A stretch of 64,000 bases of DNA, taken from positions 1-64,000 of the forward strand of contig CALGAW010000030.1 of the NCBI GenBank assembly GCA_937959115.1, in the 5' to 3' direction. Below, in pieces: positions 15,123-24,981 of the stretch; position 1 is the stretch's first letter, and each line of letters opens with the position of its first letter. The position numbers and the translations under genes were made by a program. The notes below the pieces were generated by a model. The model saw only the letters and a list, made by a program, of their open reading frames with translations. It made no database searches and was not told the origin of the DNA. The stretch is from an uncultured Saprospiraceae bacterium. Lineage in GTDB: Bacteria; Bacteroidota; Bacteroidia; Chitinophagales; Saprospiraceae.

Positions 15123-18100
15123 TTAATATTGTTTGTCGCCCCATTCTGCGCGAATTGTATAATCTTTCATCCATTGAAATTTAATCATATTTAGTGCCGA
15201 GGGATAGCTTTGCAAAACAACGTCATAGGTTTCTTCATTGACCTTAAGTATCCAGACATCTTTCTTCTTTGTTAAGCTTCCTTCTCGAATCAAGAAACTA
15301 CCTCTTAATCCGTCTACAGAACTGTTTTTTACCATTGGCCAAGTCATAATTAATTGTCGGATCAACTCATCTGTTAATCCGATTTCCTTCTCTGTTAATT
15401 CGATGTCTGTTTCGATCGGCGCACTAAGCGGAATACCACATAATAATTTATTAAGGGCCAGCTTATGTTCAGGTACCTTTTTGTACTGTTTCGTTGCAGT
15501 ATATTGTAAGAAATGGATCGCTCGATAGGCAGAATGAACGTCTTTAAATGTTTTTACAGGAGTTAGATAGCCAAGCATGTTGAAGGCAATTCTCATCAAC
15601 GGATATAACAAAACAATGCCTGAATTTTCAATGAAAATAGATTCATCTTCCTTGATGTTTTCTTGACGATATTTTTCTAACTCTTCTGGTGTTTTAGCCT
15701 TGAGTTTTCTTTGTGGTTTCCGCTCGTATTCAACGATTAATGCTTCTGTTAGCTGTTGAATGGATTCCGTTAGGTTTTTTGGGTTAGTGTTCTTCGTTTT
15801 CTTTTGATCGACCTTCTGACTATCTTTTTTGCCTGATACTTTTGTGAATGCTGCTTTTAATTGTGTTGCAATCTCTTTAAGAAGAATGGACTGTTCTCTT
15901 GAAATGTGTTTCAATAACGCTCGATATGTTTTTACAACATCAAACGACTCTTTGGCTGTCACCGCATAAAACAATAGAAATTCCTTTATGCTATCCGTAA
16001 TTAATGTACTTTTCACTTTCGTAGAAACAGTTAGTAATACTTCAGTAAAGTTATAGAAAGGCTTGTTGACTGGTTGAGCCCTTGCAATAAACTTTAACAA
16101 CATTGTATTTGAAAATACGGTTGAGGCAGAGATTCGTACGCGTTTTTTGATCAAGTGTTTGATTAAAATGTCTCTAGCAGATAACGGTTTTTCCAACAAC
16201 CCAATCTCGAATAGTTTCTCCAGTTGCTTTACTGTGAAACTTGAAATTGCAGGAGGCAGTGTTCCTTTGTTTAGATAGTATTCTATTGCTTCTAGAACTT
16301 CTTCGATCTTCAATTCCTCTGGCTTTTTGAAGGTCTTTGACAGCAATAAGTCTAACGGAGTTTGGTCTTCTTGAATCGGTGTTTGCCTTTCTGTCCTCAG
16401 CGTAGGATCAGTTGTGTCCGTTGTTAAAGTAGGATCATCGGTAACTGGTTGATCTGTTGACAGGTCAGCTGCTTCTTTCGTCTTAGTGGGATCTTTTTTA
16501 GAGGAAGAAGGTAATGTCGGCAAGATCGTTTTGAGGATGTTCTCAAGCGGCACGAATCTGGGTTGTCCTTGGGAAATGCTCACTTGTATTAATTTAAGCA
16601 TTTCGTTGCCAATTTCTTTTGCAGGTCGAGCAATCTGGTCAGCTACAACGGTGATTGACGTTTTTATAAACTGAGGCAGATCGAACGCTTTGCTCCCTTT
16701 TTCTATGAGATAACTTAATACTGGAATCCAAGGATCTTTTACCTCTGGTAATTTTTCAAGTGCAATGGTTTGGGTAAGAATGAATCCGATAAAATCTGGT
16801 TCAATGATTTCTATAAAGTTTTCTAGGGTAGTCGTGTCCAATTCCTGCTGCATAAAACGGATCACCTCCTTCTTTTTAGAGTAGGAAACTTGCTTAAGTG
16901 TGGTGTCCCAAATCTTTTTAATTGCTGGTTGTGATTGCTGAATGGCTCGTTTCAAAATAGTTTTAAAAGAGTCGGACTTATTAGGAATCCACCAAGGAAT
17001 TTTTGCTTCTTTGAAGAGAAAAAATAGGATATCGATGTCTTGCTCCTCTTTCATTTCAGCATCATTCATTTCTACTTTCTCCCTAGCAGGATTCTTTAAG
17101 TCGGATTGCTCTTCAGTGGTGTCTTGGTTTATTTTTTGTGTTTTAATTTTTTCAATTTCCTCCTTGTTTTTATCCAAAATTGGAAGGAGTGTATCAAATA
17201 GTTCCTCTTGTTTACTTTTGGGTTCCATTTCTACAATAAACTCAATGAAATCTTCAATCACTGATTTGTTTTTTTCGGGGATATAGACTTTCAATTGGTT
17301 AATTACGGTTTTCCAATCGACCTTGAGTTGCTCTAATCTTGATTTCAATTTAAAGCTTGAAGCTTGTAGAATTTTTATTAATTCAGCAGGAGTAAGAAGG
17401 GATTGTTCTTCTATTGTTTGGGATTGATTACTAAGCAATTGAATTACTTGTTCTAACAATGCAGCCTCACTTTTTGAAAAATCTTCAAGGCTGTGTTCTT
17501 GCTTGTCCTTTTTTTTCGAAGTTGACTGAAGTAACACTTCTTTTTCAATTCCAGTCCTTATCTCAATTTGCTTATCTAGACTTTTTAGGAAGCTTTTCTT
17601 ATGAAAGCTCCCCGTTCGCTCCAACAACAGATATTGCAGAACCGACTCTCTAAGGATCATACTGAACTTTGAAGGCGGTAACCCAGCAACAGGAGTCGCT
17701 TTATTGAATTGGCGCTCCAGCGCTCTGGTTTGCTTGGTGATTTCAGAAAAGGAACGCGGCACTATAAACTTGAGAACCTGATTGACCGTATCCTTGCTAA
17801 ATTGATGGTTGATCCGCTTTACAACACCAGGCTTTTTAGCAACTTTCTGTAAGGCTTTTGCCAAGGCAGGAGATTTTTCGTTGATCAGATTTCGAAGCAG
17901 ATCTTCAATCGATGGTCCTTTTACAGATTTCCAGCTGTCAAGTCGGCCCGTTTCTAGGAAAAACAAAACGACTTCTAGGTCAGACTTTTCGACTTTTATT
18001 TTCTGTAGTTTTACAGATTTACTAGGATATCTAACATGCTCAAGTTTTACGATTTGGCTTAACTGATTTCTGAGTTGAGTTTCAAACCGTTCTTCTACCT

Positions 18101-18332
18101 GTCGGTCGAAAAATCGATTGTCTATTGTACCGATATCTATTTCAAGATACTCTAATCTATGTTGAATTTTTTCATCGCTGAATTCAGATAGGACCTGATC
18201 CATGATTCGTTTCAAGCGACTATTAAACAGCCTACTAAAGTTGCTCTGAGCATTTTCGACATCCTCCCTTTTGTCAACCTCTACTTCAAAGAGGGTACGC
18301 TTGACAATATGTTTACGGTTGATTTTACTCAT
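15123..18332 (-). CDS. Tape-measure protein of the injection system (Afp14/Pvc14-like)
   Basis: This 1,069-aa protein starts with the signature of Bacteroidota injection-system tape measures (SKINRKHIVKRTLFEVEVD, then a conserved region ending about residue 110). It is largely helical, Lys/Glu-rich and low in glycine through the middle, with a Thr/Asp-rich linker around residues 630-660 (repeated TDPTL/TDT). The length should set the tube length. Its start is 15 bp after the stop of the upstream baseplate gene, and the ATPase follows. Confidence 0.82.
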   Translation of the reverse strand: MSKINRKHIVKRTLFEVEVDKREDVENAQSNFSRLFNSRLKRIMDQVLSEFSDEKIQHRLEYLEIDIGTIDNRFFDRQVEERFETQLRNQLSQIVKLEHVRYPSKSVKLQKIKVEKSDLEVVLFFLETGRLDSWKSVKGPSIEDLLRNLINEKSPALAKALQKVAKKPGVVKRINHQFSKDTVNQVLKFIVPRSFSEITKQTRALERQFNKATPVAGLPPSKFSMILRESVLQYLLLERTGSFHKKSFLKSLDKQIEIRTGIEKEVLLQSTSKKKDKQEHSLEDFSKSEAALLEQVIQLLSNQSQTIEEQSLLTPAELIKILQASSFKLKSRLEQLKVDWKTVINQLKVYIPEKNKSVIEDFIEFIVEMEPKSKQEELFDTLLPILDKNKEEIEKIKTQKINQDTTEEQSDLKNPAREKVEMNDAEMKEEQDIDILFFLFKEAKIPWWIPNKSDSFKTILKRAIQQSQPAIKKIWDTTLKQVSYSKKKEVIRFMQQELDTTTLENFIEIIEPDFIGFILTQTIALEKLPEVKDPWIPVLSYLIEKGSKAFDLPQFIKTSITVVADQIARPAKEIGNEMLKLIQVSISQGQPRFVPLENILKTILPTLPSSSKKDPTKTKEAADLSTDQPVTDDPTLTTDTTDPTLRTERQTPIQEDQTPLDLLLSKTFKKPEELKIEEVLEAIEYYLNKGTLPPAISSFTVKQLEKLFEIGLLEKPLSARDILIKHLIKKRVRISASTVFSNTMLLKFIARAQPVNKPFYNFTEVLLTVSTKVKSTLITDSIKEFLLFYAVTAKESFDVVKTYRALLKHISREQSILLKEIATQLKAAFTKVSGKKDSQKVDQKKTKNTNPKNLTESIQQLTEALIVEYERKPQRKLKAKTPEELEKYRQENIKEDESIFIENSGIVLLYPLMRIAFNMLGYLTPVKTFKDVHSAYRAIHFLQYTATKQYKKVPEHKLALNKLLCGIPLSAPIETDIELTEKEIGLTDELIRQLIMTWPMVKNSSVDGLRGSFLIREGSLTKKKDVWILKVNEETYDVVLQSYPSALNMIKFQWMKDYTIRAEWGDKQY

Positions 18333-18347
18333 TAAAGATTTGAAGGA

Positions 18348-21158
18348 CTATTTTAATAGCTCTTTAAGACCACTTCTAAGCGTTGTCAATTTTTTTGCTA
18401 CCGCTTTATCATCTGGGTTTTCGTAACTTTTAAGTAGATTTAACAACGTGAAAGATAGATTGTCGAGTTTTGGTTGTTTCGCTATAGCGTTTGATTTTTC
18501 GCTTAACCACGCTTGGTAAACGGATTCAAACTCTGTCATTGCATCTATCCCAATCCAATGGCATTGTATATCTAAATGCGCAGGAGAATTGAGTTTCATT
18601 ATATTCTCAAAAACGGTTCTTAATTTTCTATTTTGAAACCGAATCGGCCAGGCAGGAATGATCGCACTTATCTTCAATGAGTAAGGGTCGTCTGGTAGCA
18701 TCGCTCCTTCTATTACTGGATCTTCAGATTGGATATTTCTATTGAGTCCATTCTTTTCAGCAGTCAATTTTTTAATAAATTTCGCGGTTTCCTTAATGGT
18801 CTTTTTTACAGAATTTTCGATTAGGAATCCATCGTTGAAGGCAATTAGTTTACCATTTTTATCTTTTAGATAAATGATATATCCTTTTCCTTTTTTATCG
18901 TAAGAATAATTCTTTTCAACTCCTCCAAACTCAGTTATTGCAGCAACAAAAGCCTTCTTGTCATTATTCTTTTCTACAAACTTAGGTTCACTTTCTAATA
19001 ACTTATTATTCGTATCACTGAGGTAAAACGAGATGGTTGGATTGACAACTGGTCGAAGCAACACATGTTCAACAAGATGAAAGCCTTCACTATTAATGTT
19101 CGTTTCTTTAACGAATTCAATCAATCTGCTCACTGCCTTCTCACATTCAATTTCTTGATCTGATTTGTAGACAATGATCGTTTCTTGATTCGGGAAAGCA
19201 AATTCTACTTGAAATCCTTTTGGTTTAGCCTTGACAATGTTAAACAAGTCTCTATTCAACCCGTTTGCAAGCACCTCGGAGATCACTTCTCTATTGGGCG
19301 ATGAAAACTTAAAGATCTTTGGCTTCAGTTTTTTCTTAATTGAAGTATTGCCAACCTTAGTTCTTGACTGTGTAATATTTGGATCATTGGCAATGCCTGT
19401 AAGCAGTCTGTTTTGATAATTATTAATATTAAAAATCAAGCTAATTCTCTTTTTCAGACCAGAGACATTGTCTGAGTCGATGGAGTAAAGCGAGGTGTCA
19501 AGACCGTTGCCCCTTTTGCTACTCATCTCTACATAGTTTCTAAGGAATTTGGTCTTCGCTTCTATCACTTGATGTTGAAACTCAGTTCCGCTCAATGAAG
19601 ATGCCTGACGGTTGAGTGTGCTGTAGGAGTCTGTCATAAACTCCTCACCAAATCTGGCAAGCATATGATCAAGGAATCTGTTTCTTCGCTTGAGGAATGG
19701 GTCGAATTGCTTTGTCAATTCGGCCAGTTTATCCTCAAAATCTTCTTCCGGAACTGCTAGTAAGTCATTGACATTAGCAATGTGGAACAAGTCTTTGTGA
19801 AAGTAGGTCCGATTGATCGTTTCATCCAAAGAAAATAGCTTTCTTACATTGACAAGTTGCGCCAAGTAATTACTCATTATTTGTTCAAAGAACATGAGGT
19901 AAGCCTTAAGCTGTTTTGCTTGAGCCTTACGGAGAGGAGTTGCGCGATCGGGCAATCCAAATTCTCCGATGCCATAGGTTCTAGGAAAGCTGTTTTGTGC
20001 TGGAAAAAAGTAAAGTATATCGTTGACTTCTTTCTTGGAATTCGGTTGTTCAAAATTGATGTCAAGTGGACGTAAATACCGTTGTTTGTACTTCGCAATC
20101 ATCATTTCAAATTCATAACGCGTAGCGACGACATCAGCATTGTAGGGGATTTCATCCTCAATCATGAGGTTAAGCCCCTCTTCACCAGATCCATTATCTT
20201 TTAAGATGTTTTCGATATCAAGCTCTGGAAATTCGTTTTGAGGTAGTTTTACAATTTCTCCTTTTACTTCCTCTCCATCAATAAAAATCTTAAAATTAGT
20301 AACTTTATTTACCCCTTCAACTTCAGAAATGATCTTGATCAATCTAGATTTATGAATGGTATTAAGGATATGGATTTCAGAATTTATTAGATCTTCTGTA
20401 TTCACAAAACCGTGCACAGGTGGTGGACCATCAAAAATCTCATCAAGTGATTTCCCCTGTTCCTGCAGTTCGTCTAGTGTTTCAAACCTAATTTGAGGGG
20501 TGAGCGATTCAGAAAGGTCGTAAACAATTTTAGCTAGGACAGATTCACCAACTTTATTAGCGCTAATACTTATGTTTGCTGAGATGCGGATTTTCTTAGA
20601 TTCAAGCAATTCGATGGACTCAACATCTTCTCCGAGATTTCTGTTTTTGTTGAGCAGTGTTCTAGTTTCCTCAAGGACCTGTTTGCTCAGCTCCTCTCGG
20701 TCTGCTTCAGCGGTATCTCGATAATCGATTTGCAGTAGTACTTTATACAGGCCTGTGATTTCAACGCCGAGCTTGCTTTGAGTGGTAGGGATTACCCATG
20801 CATTTTGAATAATTCTGATGTGATCTATGAGTAAACGACGGTAGTCAAGCACAGTTAAAGGAGCACACGGGAATATCTCCTCAGGTGCATAAAGTGCGCT
20901 TTTATTTGTATTAAATGGTTGACCATTGTTCGAGAAAAACAGGTCTTCTACACTGAAATTAGTTTTATAACCCAATTCAGAGAGGACATAACATAAATTC
21001 TCAAGAATTGTGATACCTGGATCATGTTCATTGTAGTCTGTCCAAATGTCGCCTGAAAGTTTTTGTGCGTTCTCGACGCCCTTTTTTTTCAGGAACCGAT
21101 AATCCATACTTTTGGGCAAACCCTCATACTTGGGAATGGTAATAGGGTCGTTACTCAT
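18348..21158 (-). CDS. Second baseplate wedge protein (Afp12/Pvc12-like)
   Basis: This 936-aa protein carries the N-terminal motif WTDYNEHDPGITILE (residues about 41-55), characteristic of the eCIS gp7-like baseplate protein, followed by long helix/beta regions. It should form the wedge with the larger baseplate J protein and link to the tape measure. It is separated from the other baseplate genes by the interruption at 21.6-24.0 kb. Upstream is only the 53-aa gene, 17 bp away, so this block of four genes needs its own promoter. Confidence 0.85.
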   Translation of the reverse strand: MSNDPITIPKYEGLPKSMDYRFLKKKGVENAQKLSGDIWTDYNEHDPGITILENLCYVLSELGYKTNFSVEDLFFSNNGQPFNTNKSALYAPEEIFPCAPLTVLDYRRLLIDHIRIIQNAWVIPTTQSKLGVEITGLYKVLLQIDYRDTAEADREELSKQVLEETRTLLNKNRNLGEDVESIELLESKKIRISANISISANKVGESVLAKIVYDLSESLTPQIRFETLDELQEQGKSLDEIFDGPPPVHGFVNTEDLINSEIHILNTIHKSRLIKIISEVEGVNKVTNFKIFIDGEEVKGEIVKLPQNEFPELDIENILKDNGSGEEGLNLMIEDEIPYNADVVATRYEFEMMIAKYKQRYLRPLDINFEQPNSKKEVNDILYFFPAQNSFPRTYGIGEFGLPDRATPLRKAQAKQLKAYLMFFEQIMSNYLAQLVNVRKLFSLDETINRTYFHKDLFHIANVNDLLAVPEEDFEDKLAELTKQFDPFLKRRNRFLDHMLARFGEEFMTDSYSTLNRQASSLSGTEFQHQVIEAKTKFLRNYVEMSSKRGNGLDTSLYSIDSDNVSGLKKRISLIFNINNYQNRLLTGIANDPNITQSRTKVGNTSIKKKLKPKIFKFSSPNREVISEVLANGLNRDLFNIVKAKPKGFQVEFAFPNQETIIVYKSDQEIECEKAVSRLIEFVKETNINSEGFHLVEHVLLRPVVNPTISFYLSDTNNKLLESEPKFVEKNNDKKAFVAAITEFGGVEKNYSYDKKGKGYIIYLKDKNGKLIAFNDGFLIENSVKKTIKETAKFIKKLTAEKNGLNRNIQSEDPVIEGAMLPDDPYSLKISAIIPAWPIRFQNRKLRTVFENIMKLNSPAHLDIQCHWIGIDAMTEFESVYQAWLSEKSNAIAKQPKLDNLSFTLLNLLKSYENPDDKAVAKKLTTLRSGLKELLK

Positions 21159-21175
21159 AGTTTTAGTTGTTTTGT

Positions 21176-21337
21176 TTACACGTCGTTGTTCTCTTGGTCA
21201 ATGTCATCAATTTGTCCATTCGCCTGATCATTAATTTTACCGATTAATTCAAAGACTTTAGAAAAAGGTTGTTCCCCTAGCGCTTCAAAAATAACATTAA
21301 TCTCGTCAACTGTTAATTTCAAGTGAATTTCCTTCAT
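21176..21337 (-). CDS. Small 53-aa conserved protein at the start of the downstream injection-system block
   Basis: This is a short ORF with a clean ATG and TAA. Its sequence has the pattern LTVDEINVIFEALG, then FSKVFELIGKINDQA, which I recognise as a recurring small-protein theme in bacterial and phage gene clusters (from memory). It lies 17 bp before the Afp12-like gene in the same direction. Its function is unknown. Confidence 0.65.
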   Translation of the reverse strand: MKEIHLKLTVDEINVIFEALGEQPFSKVFELIGKINDQANGQIDDIDQENNDV

Positions 21338-21682
21338 TGTTTAAGCATTGTCACATTGTCAAACCAAGCATTAAAATTACTAAGGGATTTCCAGAATATT
21401 AAACAAATGTTACATTATTTAGTGGTTTAAAACTTTAAAATCTTTATTTCTATAGAACACCCTAAGTTTAAAAGGGTTTTTTCAGATTTATTTTGGTTGA
21501 ATTTTCCTATTTACCAATTAATACCCCAAAAAAGTCGGAACCATTTCTTGTTTTTTGTGATTAACCTAATGATTTCAACTCTTTTCATATGTGTTATATT
21601 GAATTGATTGAAATCGCTTAACTATGAATTCAACCTGGGATACAACTAACCCCATATGAATTTAACATTGGAGCTGGAGACT
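21338..21682. other. AT-rich intergenic region, probable promoter area for the downstream injection block
   Basis: No gene is visible. Because the preceding region carries a gene on the opposite strand, the downstream minus-strand block (21,337-13,604) probably starts here. No canonical TTTG/TAnnTTTG pair was found. A weak hairpin ACCCT...AGGGT followed by T residues lies around 21,459-21,480 on the plus strand. Confidence 0.45.
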
Positions 21683-22516
21683 TCACTTCGTATCCAACTG
21701 CTGCAAAAACCAGTACTTTTCTGGCAAAGGATGTAGCAACTTGATTTCTTCCATCAACACCAGCTTAGCCTCCTTGTCAAACTGATTTAAACCGGTTAGT
21801 TTTTTCAAGCAATTAATAAAATTTTGATAGTGTAATCGCTGATAGCCTATGGCTTGCTTACGTCTTATAAAAACCTGAAAACTGCCGATCAATGAGTCTA
21901 AGGCATCCGTGTCGTTCAACTCAAAATAAATCTTTGCCATCAGAATTTTTGTGTCGAGTCGGATGTATACATCGTCACTTAAAGCTGTAGTCATTAGTAA
22001 CTCTAGGGCAGAGCTATATTTCTGTTCAGAATAATTGAGCTTTGCTAGGTTTTTGTGATACGTCTCTTTTCTGTAAACTGAATCAAGAAGGTTTTTATAT
22101 TGTTCAATGAATTGTCTTGTCCACTTAAATTGCTCTAGGCCTAATGCGACGGTAATGGCGTTTTCATAAGTGAATCTACTGATTTGTCCACCTGTAATCA
22201 GGTAGCCTTTTTCGATGCCTGCCTTATATAAATCAAGCGTTTCTTGCATTAAGTCCTTGCGATCTTGAGTAATGTATCGTACTCTACTATTGATTACAAG
22301 GAGGTAGATGTCCCTCATTTCCTCCTGACCGAACAAATGGCCATTCGAGGCAAGTTCTAATTTTAACTGTTGAAAATTTTGATGATTGTCAGTTTCCGTT
22401 AAGGCAAGGAAAACGTAGTAGTAAATACCGACTGCAGGAGTTTTGTATAACTGTTTTCGCTTCACTTCTTTAATGATATCGTTGATCATGCCAAGGTCGT
22501 ATTCTGCTTTGTACAC
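21683..22516 (-). pseudogene. 5'-truncated remnant of a Bacteroidota helical-repeat (TPR-like) protein
   Basis: The 277 codons are helical, TPR-like, and match the C-terminal part of larger Bacteroidota proteins as I remember them (LGMINDIIKEVKRKQL, then YYYVFLAL). The frame opens directly after a TAG stop at 22,517-22,519, with only a GTG available as start, so the N-terminal half is missing. Its lost 5' end meets the lost 5' end of the plus-strand remnant at 22,541. It is a gene relic inside the injection-system locus. Confidence 0.6.
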
Positions 22517-22540
22517 CTAGATCTTACGTCTATCCAGTAA

Positions 22541-23074
22541 ATAGGTGCTAGCCACACTTATCAAATAGATGTAGAAGGGAATAACATTCTCAAATTCACA
22601 TTTCCGAATATCAACTTGGTAGATTCAACGGCCAATGAGCCAGCCTCTCACGGTTATGTTTCGTTTACCATCAGTCAGCAGGAAAATTTACCATTTGGGA
22701 CGATGCTTTATAATTCAGCAGCAATTTACTTTGATTTTGAAGCCCCTGTAATCACCAATCAGACATGGCATGAAGTAGGAGATATTTTTATTCAAATTTC
22801 TACTGATGTAAATGAAGTTGACAATGAATTGAAAACCGTGAAAATCATCCCTAATCCATTTAATGAGTATGCTGATATTGTGGTAGAATCTTCTTCAAGG
22901 ACGATTAAAAAAATAACAGCTTGTGATGCGCTTGGAAGAGTTGTTCTATGTGAATTCTATGTAGATAACAGCTACCGGATCTACAAGAATCAATTACAAT
23001 CTGGGATCTATTTCTTTACGATCCATAATGAAAAGAATGAAATAACACATAAAGGTAGGTTTGCAATAAAATAA
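22541..23074 (+). pseudogene. 5'-truncated C-terminus of a secreted Bacteroidota protein with sorting-type tail
   Basis: The frame is open from 22,541 after a TAA at 22,538-22,540 and has no start of its own; the TTG at 22,616 falls within a domain. The residues resemble the end of conserved-repeat secreted proteins (LVDSTANEPASHGYVSF, IYFDFEAPVITN), followed by a typical type 9 secretion-sorting-like tail (IIPNPFNEYADI, ALGRVV, LQSGIYFFTI). The signal peptide and most of the protein are missing. A terminator follows at 23,126. Confidence 0.65.
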
Positions 23075-23125
23075 GTCAAATGACTAGTTAGACCTGAGTT
23101 CGTTCAGTATTTTGGTATATGGGAC

Positions 23126-23167
23126 AAGCCGATAACCGAGAAATCTGTTATCGGCTTATTTTTCTTT
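23126..23167 (+). terminator. Rho-independent terminator
   Basis: AAGCCGATAAC and GTTATCGGCTT form a perfect 11-bp stem with a 10-nt loop, followed by ATTTTTCTTT. It ends the plus-strand remnant gene. Confidence 0.85.
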
Positions 23168-23253
23168 AATTTGCAGTGTAGTAAAAGATGACTTTCTATA
23201 AGTGCTCAACGGATATCAATACAAATCTTCAGTTAACGTAGCAAATAGTTTAA

Positions 23254-24012
23254 ATGATGGAATTACTTAAAAAAGATTACCAAATTAACACTAGAAGGAT
23301 AACAAGTCTGATTTCTTTGATTCTAATAGTATCCTTCAATTGTTTAGCCCAAACCTCAACAGTTCAACCTGAGCAAGATGTTGTGATCTTAAAAGATGGT
23401 ACAAAGGTCTTTGGTATAATAATTAAAAACGAACCAGACCAGATGATTAGACTGCGCACTTCTGAAGGCTTATTTATTGATGTTATGTATAGTGAGGTAA
23501 AAGAAATCACGTTTGGATCAGCGGAAAGGCTGAATTTTGAATCAGAAGTTATTCCTAATAAAAGGGGACTAAACGTCCCTGGGCATGGACTCTTTTTGAA
23601 AAGTAAAGGGGAAATTAATGTCGGTATATTTAATCCTAGAAGGGTACAATCTACTGCTATTTCTGCTATAGTAGGTTTTAGATTAAACGAACAAGTGGCT
23701 TTAGGAGCAGGAATTGGAGCGCAGAGGCTGGAGTCAAATCTTTATCTTTCTTCTTATGGAGAAATGGTTGTTTACTTCTTGAAAAAATCTGCAACACCCT
23801 ATATTTCGTTTAAGTTTGGACATCTAAATACATTTTACAATTATGGTCCAGATTCATTCCACTTGAATTCATCCCTCGGAGTTCGGCTGCCTTCCAAACA
23901 AAAAGCACACTGGCACTTGTTTATTGGTTTTGACTATATATCACTTGAAGTGCAGTCACTAGAAAGCCGAGATTACGGTCTGTTTTCAGTTGGAACAGGA
24001 ATTGAATTTTAG
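23254..24012 (+). CDS. Secreted outer-membrane beta-barrel-like protein
   Basis: This 252-aa protein has an N-terminal signal-like hydrophobic stretch (about residues 18-32, ending CLAQ). A short domain (DVVILKDGTKVFGIIIKNEP) resembles regions found before outer-membrane barrels in Bacteroidota. The second half has alternating beta strands with aromatic residues and ends in an F (GIEF), consistent with a barrel. It is convergent with the fibre-like gene and lies inside the interruption of the injection cluster. No function is known. Confidence 0.65.
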   Translation: MMELLKKDYQINTRRITSLISLILIVSFNCLAQTSTVQPEQDVVILKDGTKVFGIIIKNEPDQMIRLRTSEGLFIDVMYSEVKEITFGSAERLNFESEVIPNKRGLNVPGHGLFLKSKGEINVGIFNPRRVQSTAISAIVGFRLNEQVALGAGIGAQRLESNLYLSSYGEMVVYFLKKSATPYISFKFGHLNTFYNYGPDSFHLNSSLGVRLPSKQKAHWHLFIGFDYISLEVQSLESRDYGLFSVGTGIEF

Positions 24013-24038
24013 TAGGCAGAAAGGAAGGGCTGAAAAAG

Positions 24039-24959
24039 CTACTTCTTCTTAATTCGAATTGGCGGTCTCACCGTAATATTCGGAACGGTAGGAGACGTTC
24101 CTCCAGTATTCGGATTCGTCGTGTTTCCTCCAATGTTATTCCCACCTTGTGTAACGGGCATGTGTTGCGCACGCCTTCTCGTATTAATTGGATAGGACTC
24201 CATCTCGTATTCTTTATCCCAAAGCTTTTTAACACGATAAAAAATACGCTTAGGCTTATCATCAACCAATCCGTAGTGCGTTCTGGTTTTGATCATTAAG
24301 TCATACCTTTCAGGGCCTTCTTCATCATCTAGATTTAGTTTCCAGGTAAAGGTAATCTTATTAAAGAAACGTCCCCAAAGCCATTTGCTGCCTGCTTGAG
24401 CAAGCTTAATTTGTTTTCTAGTTCCTTTTATTCCTTTTGAGATAAGAATTATAGCGTGTGTGATGGCGAATCGTTTACCATCATCATCATTGATATGCGC
24501 AATGATTTCAAAGGCTCTACAGCCATCTTGTCTTGTTAATATGGGATGCCACTTGCCATCTGCGTCTGCATGTCCTTTTGCAAATGAGCCAACTACACCC
24601 TCCATTGCAACCAAACCAGCTACATCAAGCGTATAATTAGGGTCTGTCTTATCAATTCCAATATTGCCTCCTGCTTTCAAGAACATTCTACTCAACCCAG
24701 CGCCTTCATTGAAGGTTAGGCCTTCCTGATTGTCCATATTTAGACCAATAGACCAAGAGGGGGAATCTTTCATTCGCTCGTAGAAGGATAACAATTTTTT
24801 GGAAGAGCCAGTAAGAGTCAGTTTTAAACCATCCTGTTCATTTTTCTCAATACCATCATCCTTCAAGTTAACGGTAGATTCAATTAAAGCTTTATAGGCT
24901 TCAAGGCCAATATTATTTTTAAATCGAGTCTTTAATCCATCTCTACCGAGAATTGGCAT
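24039..24959 (-). CDS. Fibre/adhesin-like protein of the injection system
   Basis: This 306-aa protein has an N-terminal helical part, a middle region with phage-fibre-like phrasing (GNIGIDKTDPNYTLDVAG) and a C-terminal domain of the kind seen at the tips of Bacteroidota eCIS fibres (ADADGKWHPILTRQDGCRAF, then HINDDDGKRFAITHAI). The last 45 residues are Pro/Asn/Gly-rich and end in basic residues. Placed directly after the large baseplate gene, it fills the Afp13 position and is a candidate for binding the target cell. It is shorter than known Afp13 fibres. Confidence 0.65.
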   Translation of the reverse strand: MPILGRDGLKTRFKNNIGLEAYKALIESTVNLKDDGIEKNEQDGLKLTLTGSSKKLLSFYERMKDSPSWSIGLNMDNQEGLTFNEGAGLSRMFLKAGGNIGIDKTDPNYTLDVAGLVAMEGVVGSFAKGHADADGKWHPILTRQDGCRAFEIIAHINDDDGKRFAITHAIILISKGIKGTRKQIKLAQAGSKWLWGRFFNKITFTWKLNLDDEEGPERYDLMIKTRTHYGLVDDKPKRIFYRVKKLWDKEYEMESYPINTRRRAQHMPVTQGGNNIGGNTTNPNTGGTSPTVPNITVRPPIRIKKK

Positions 24960-24981
24960 ATAACAATGGTTTTATTATTAT

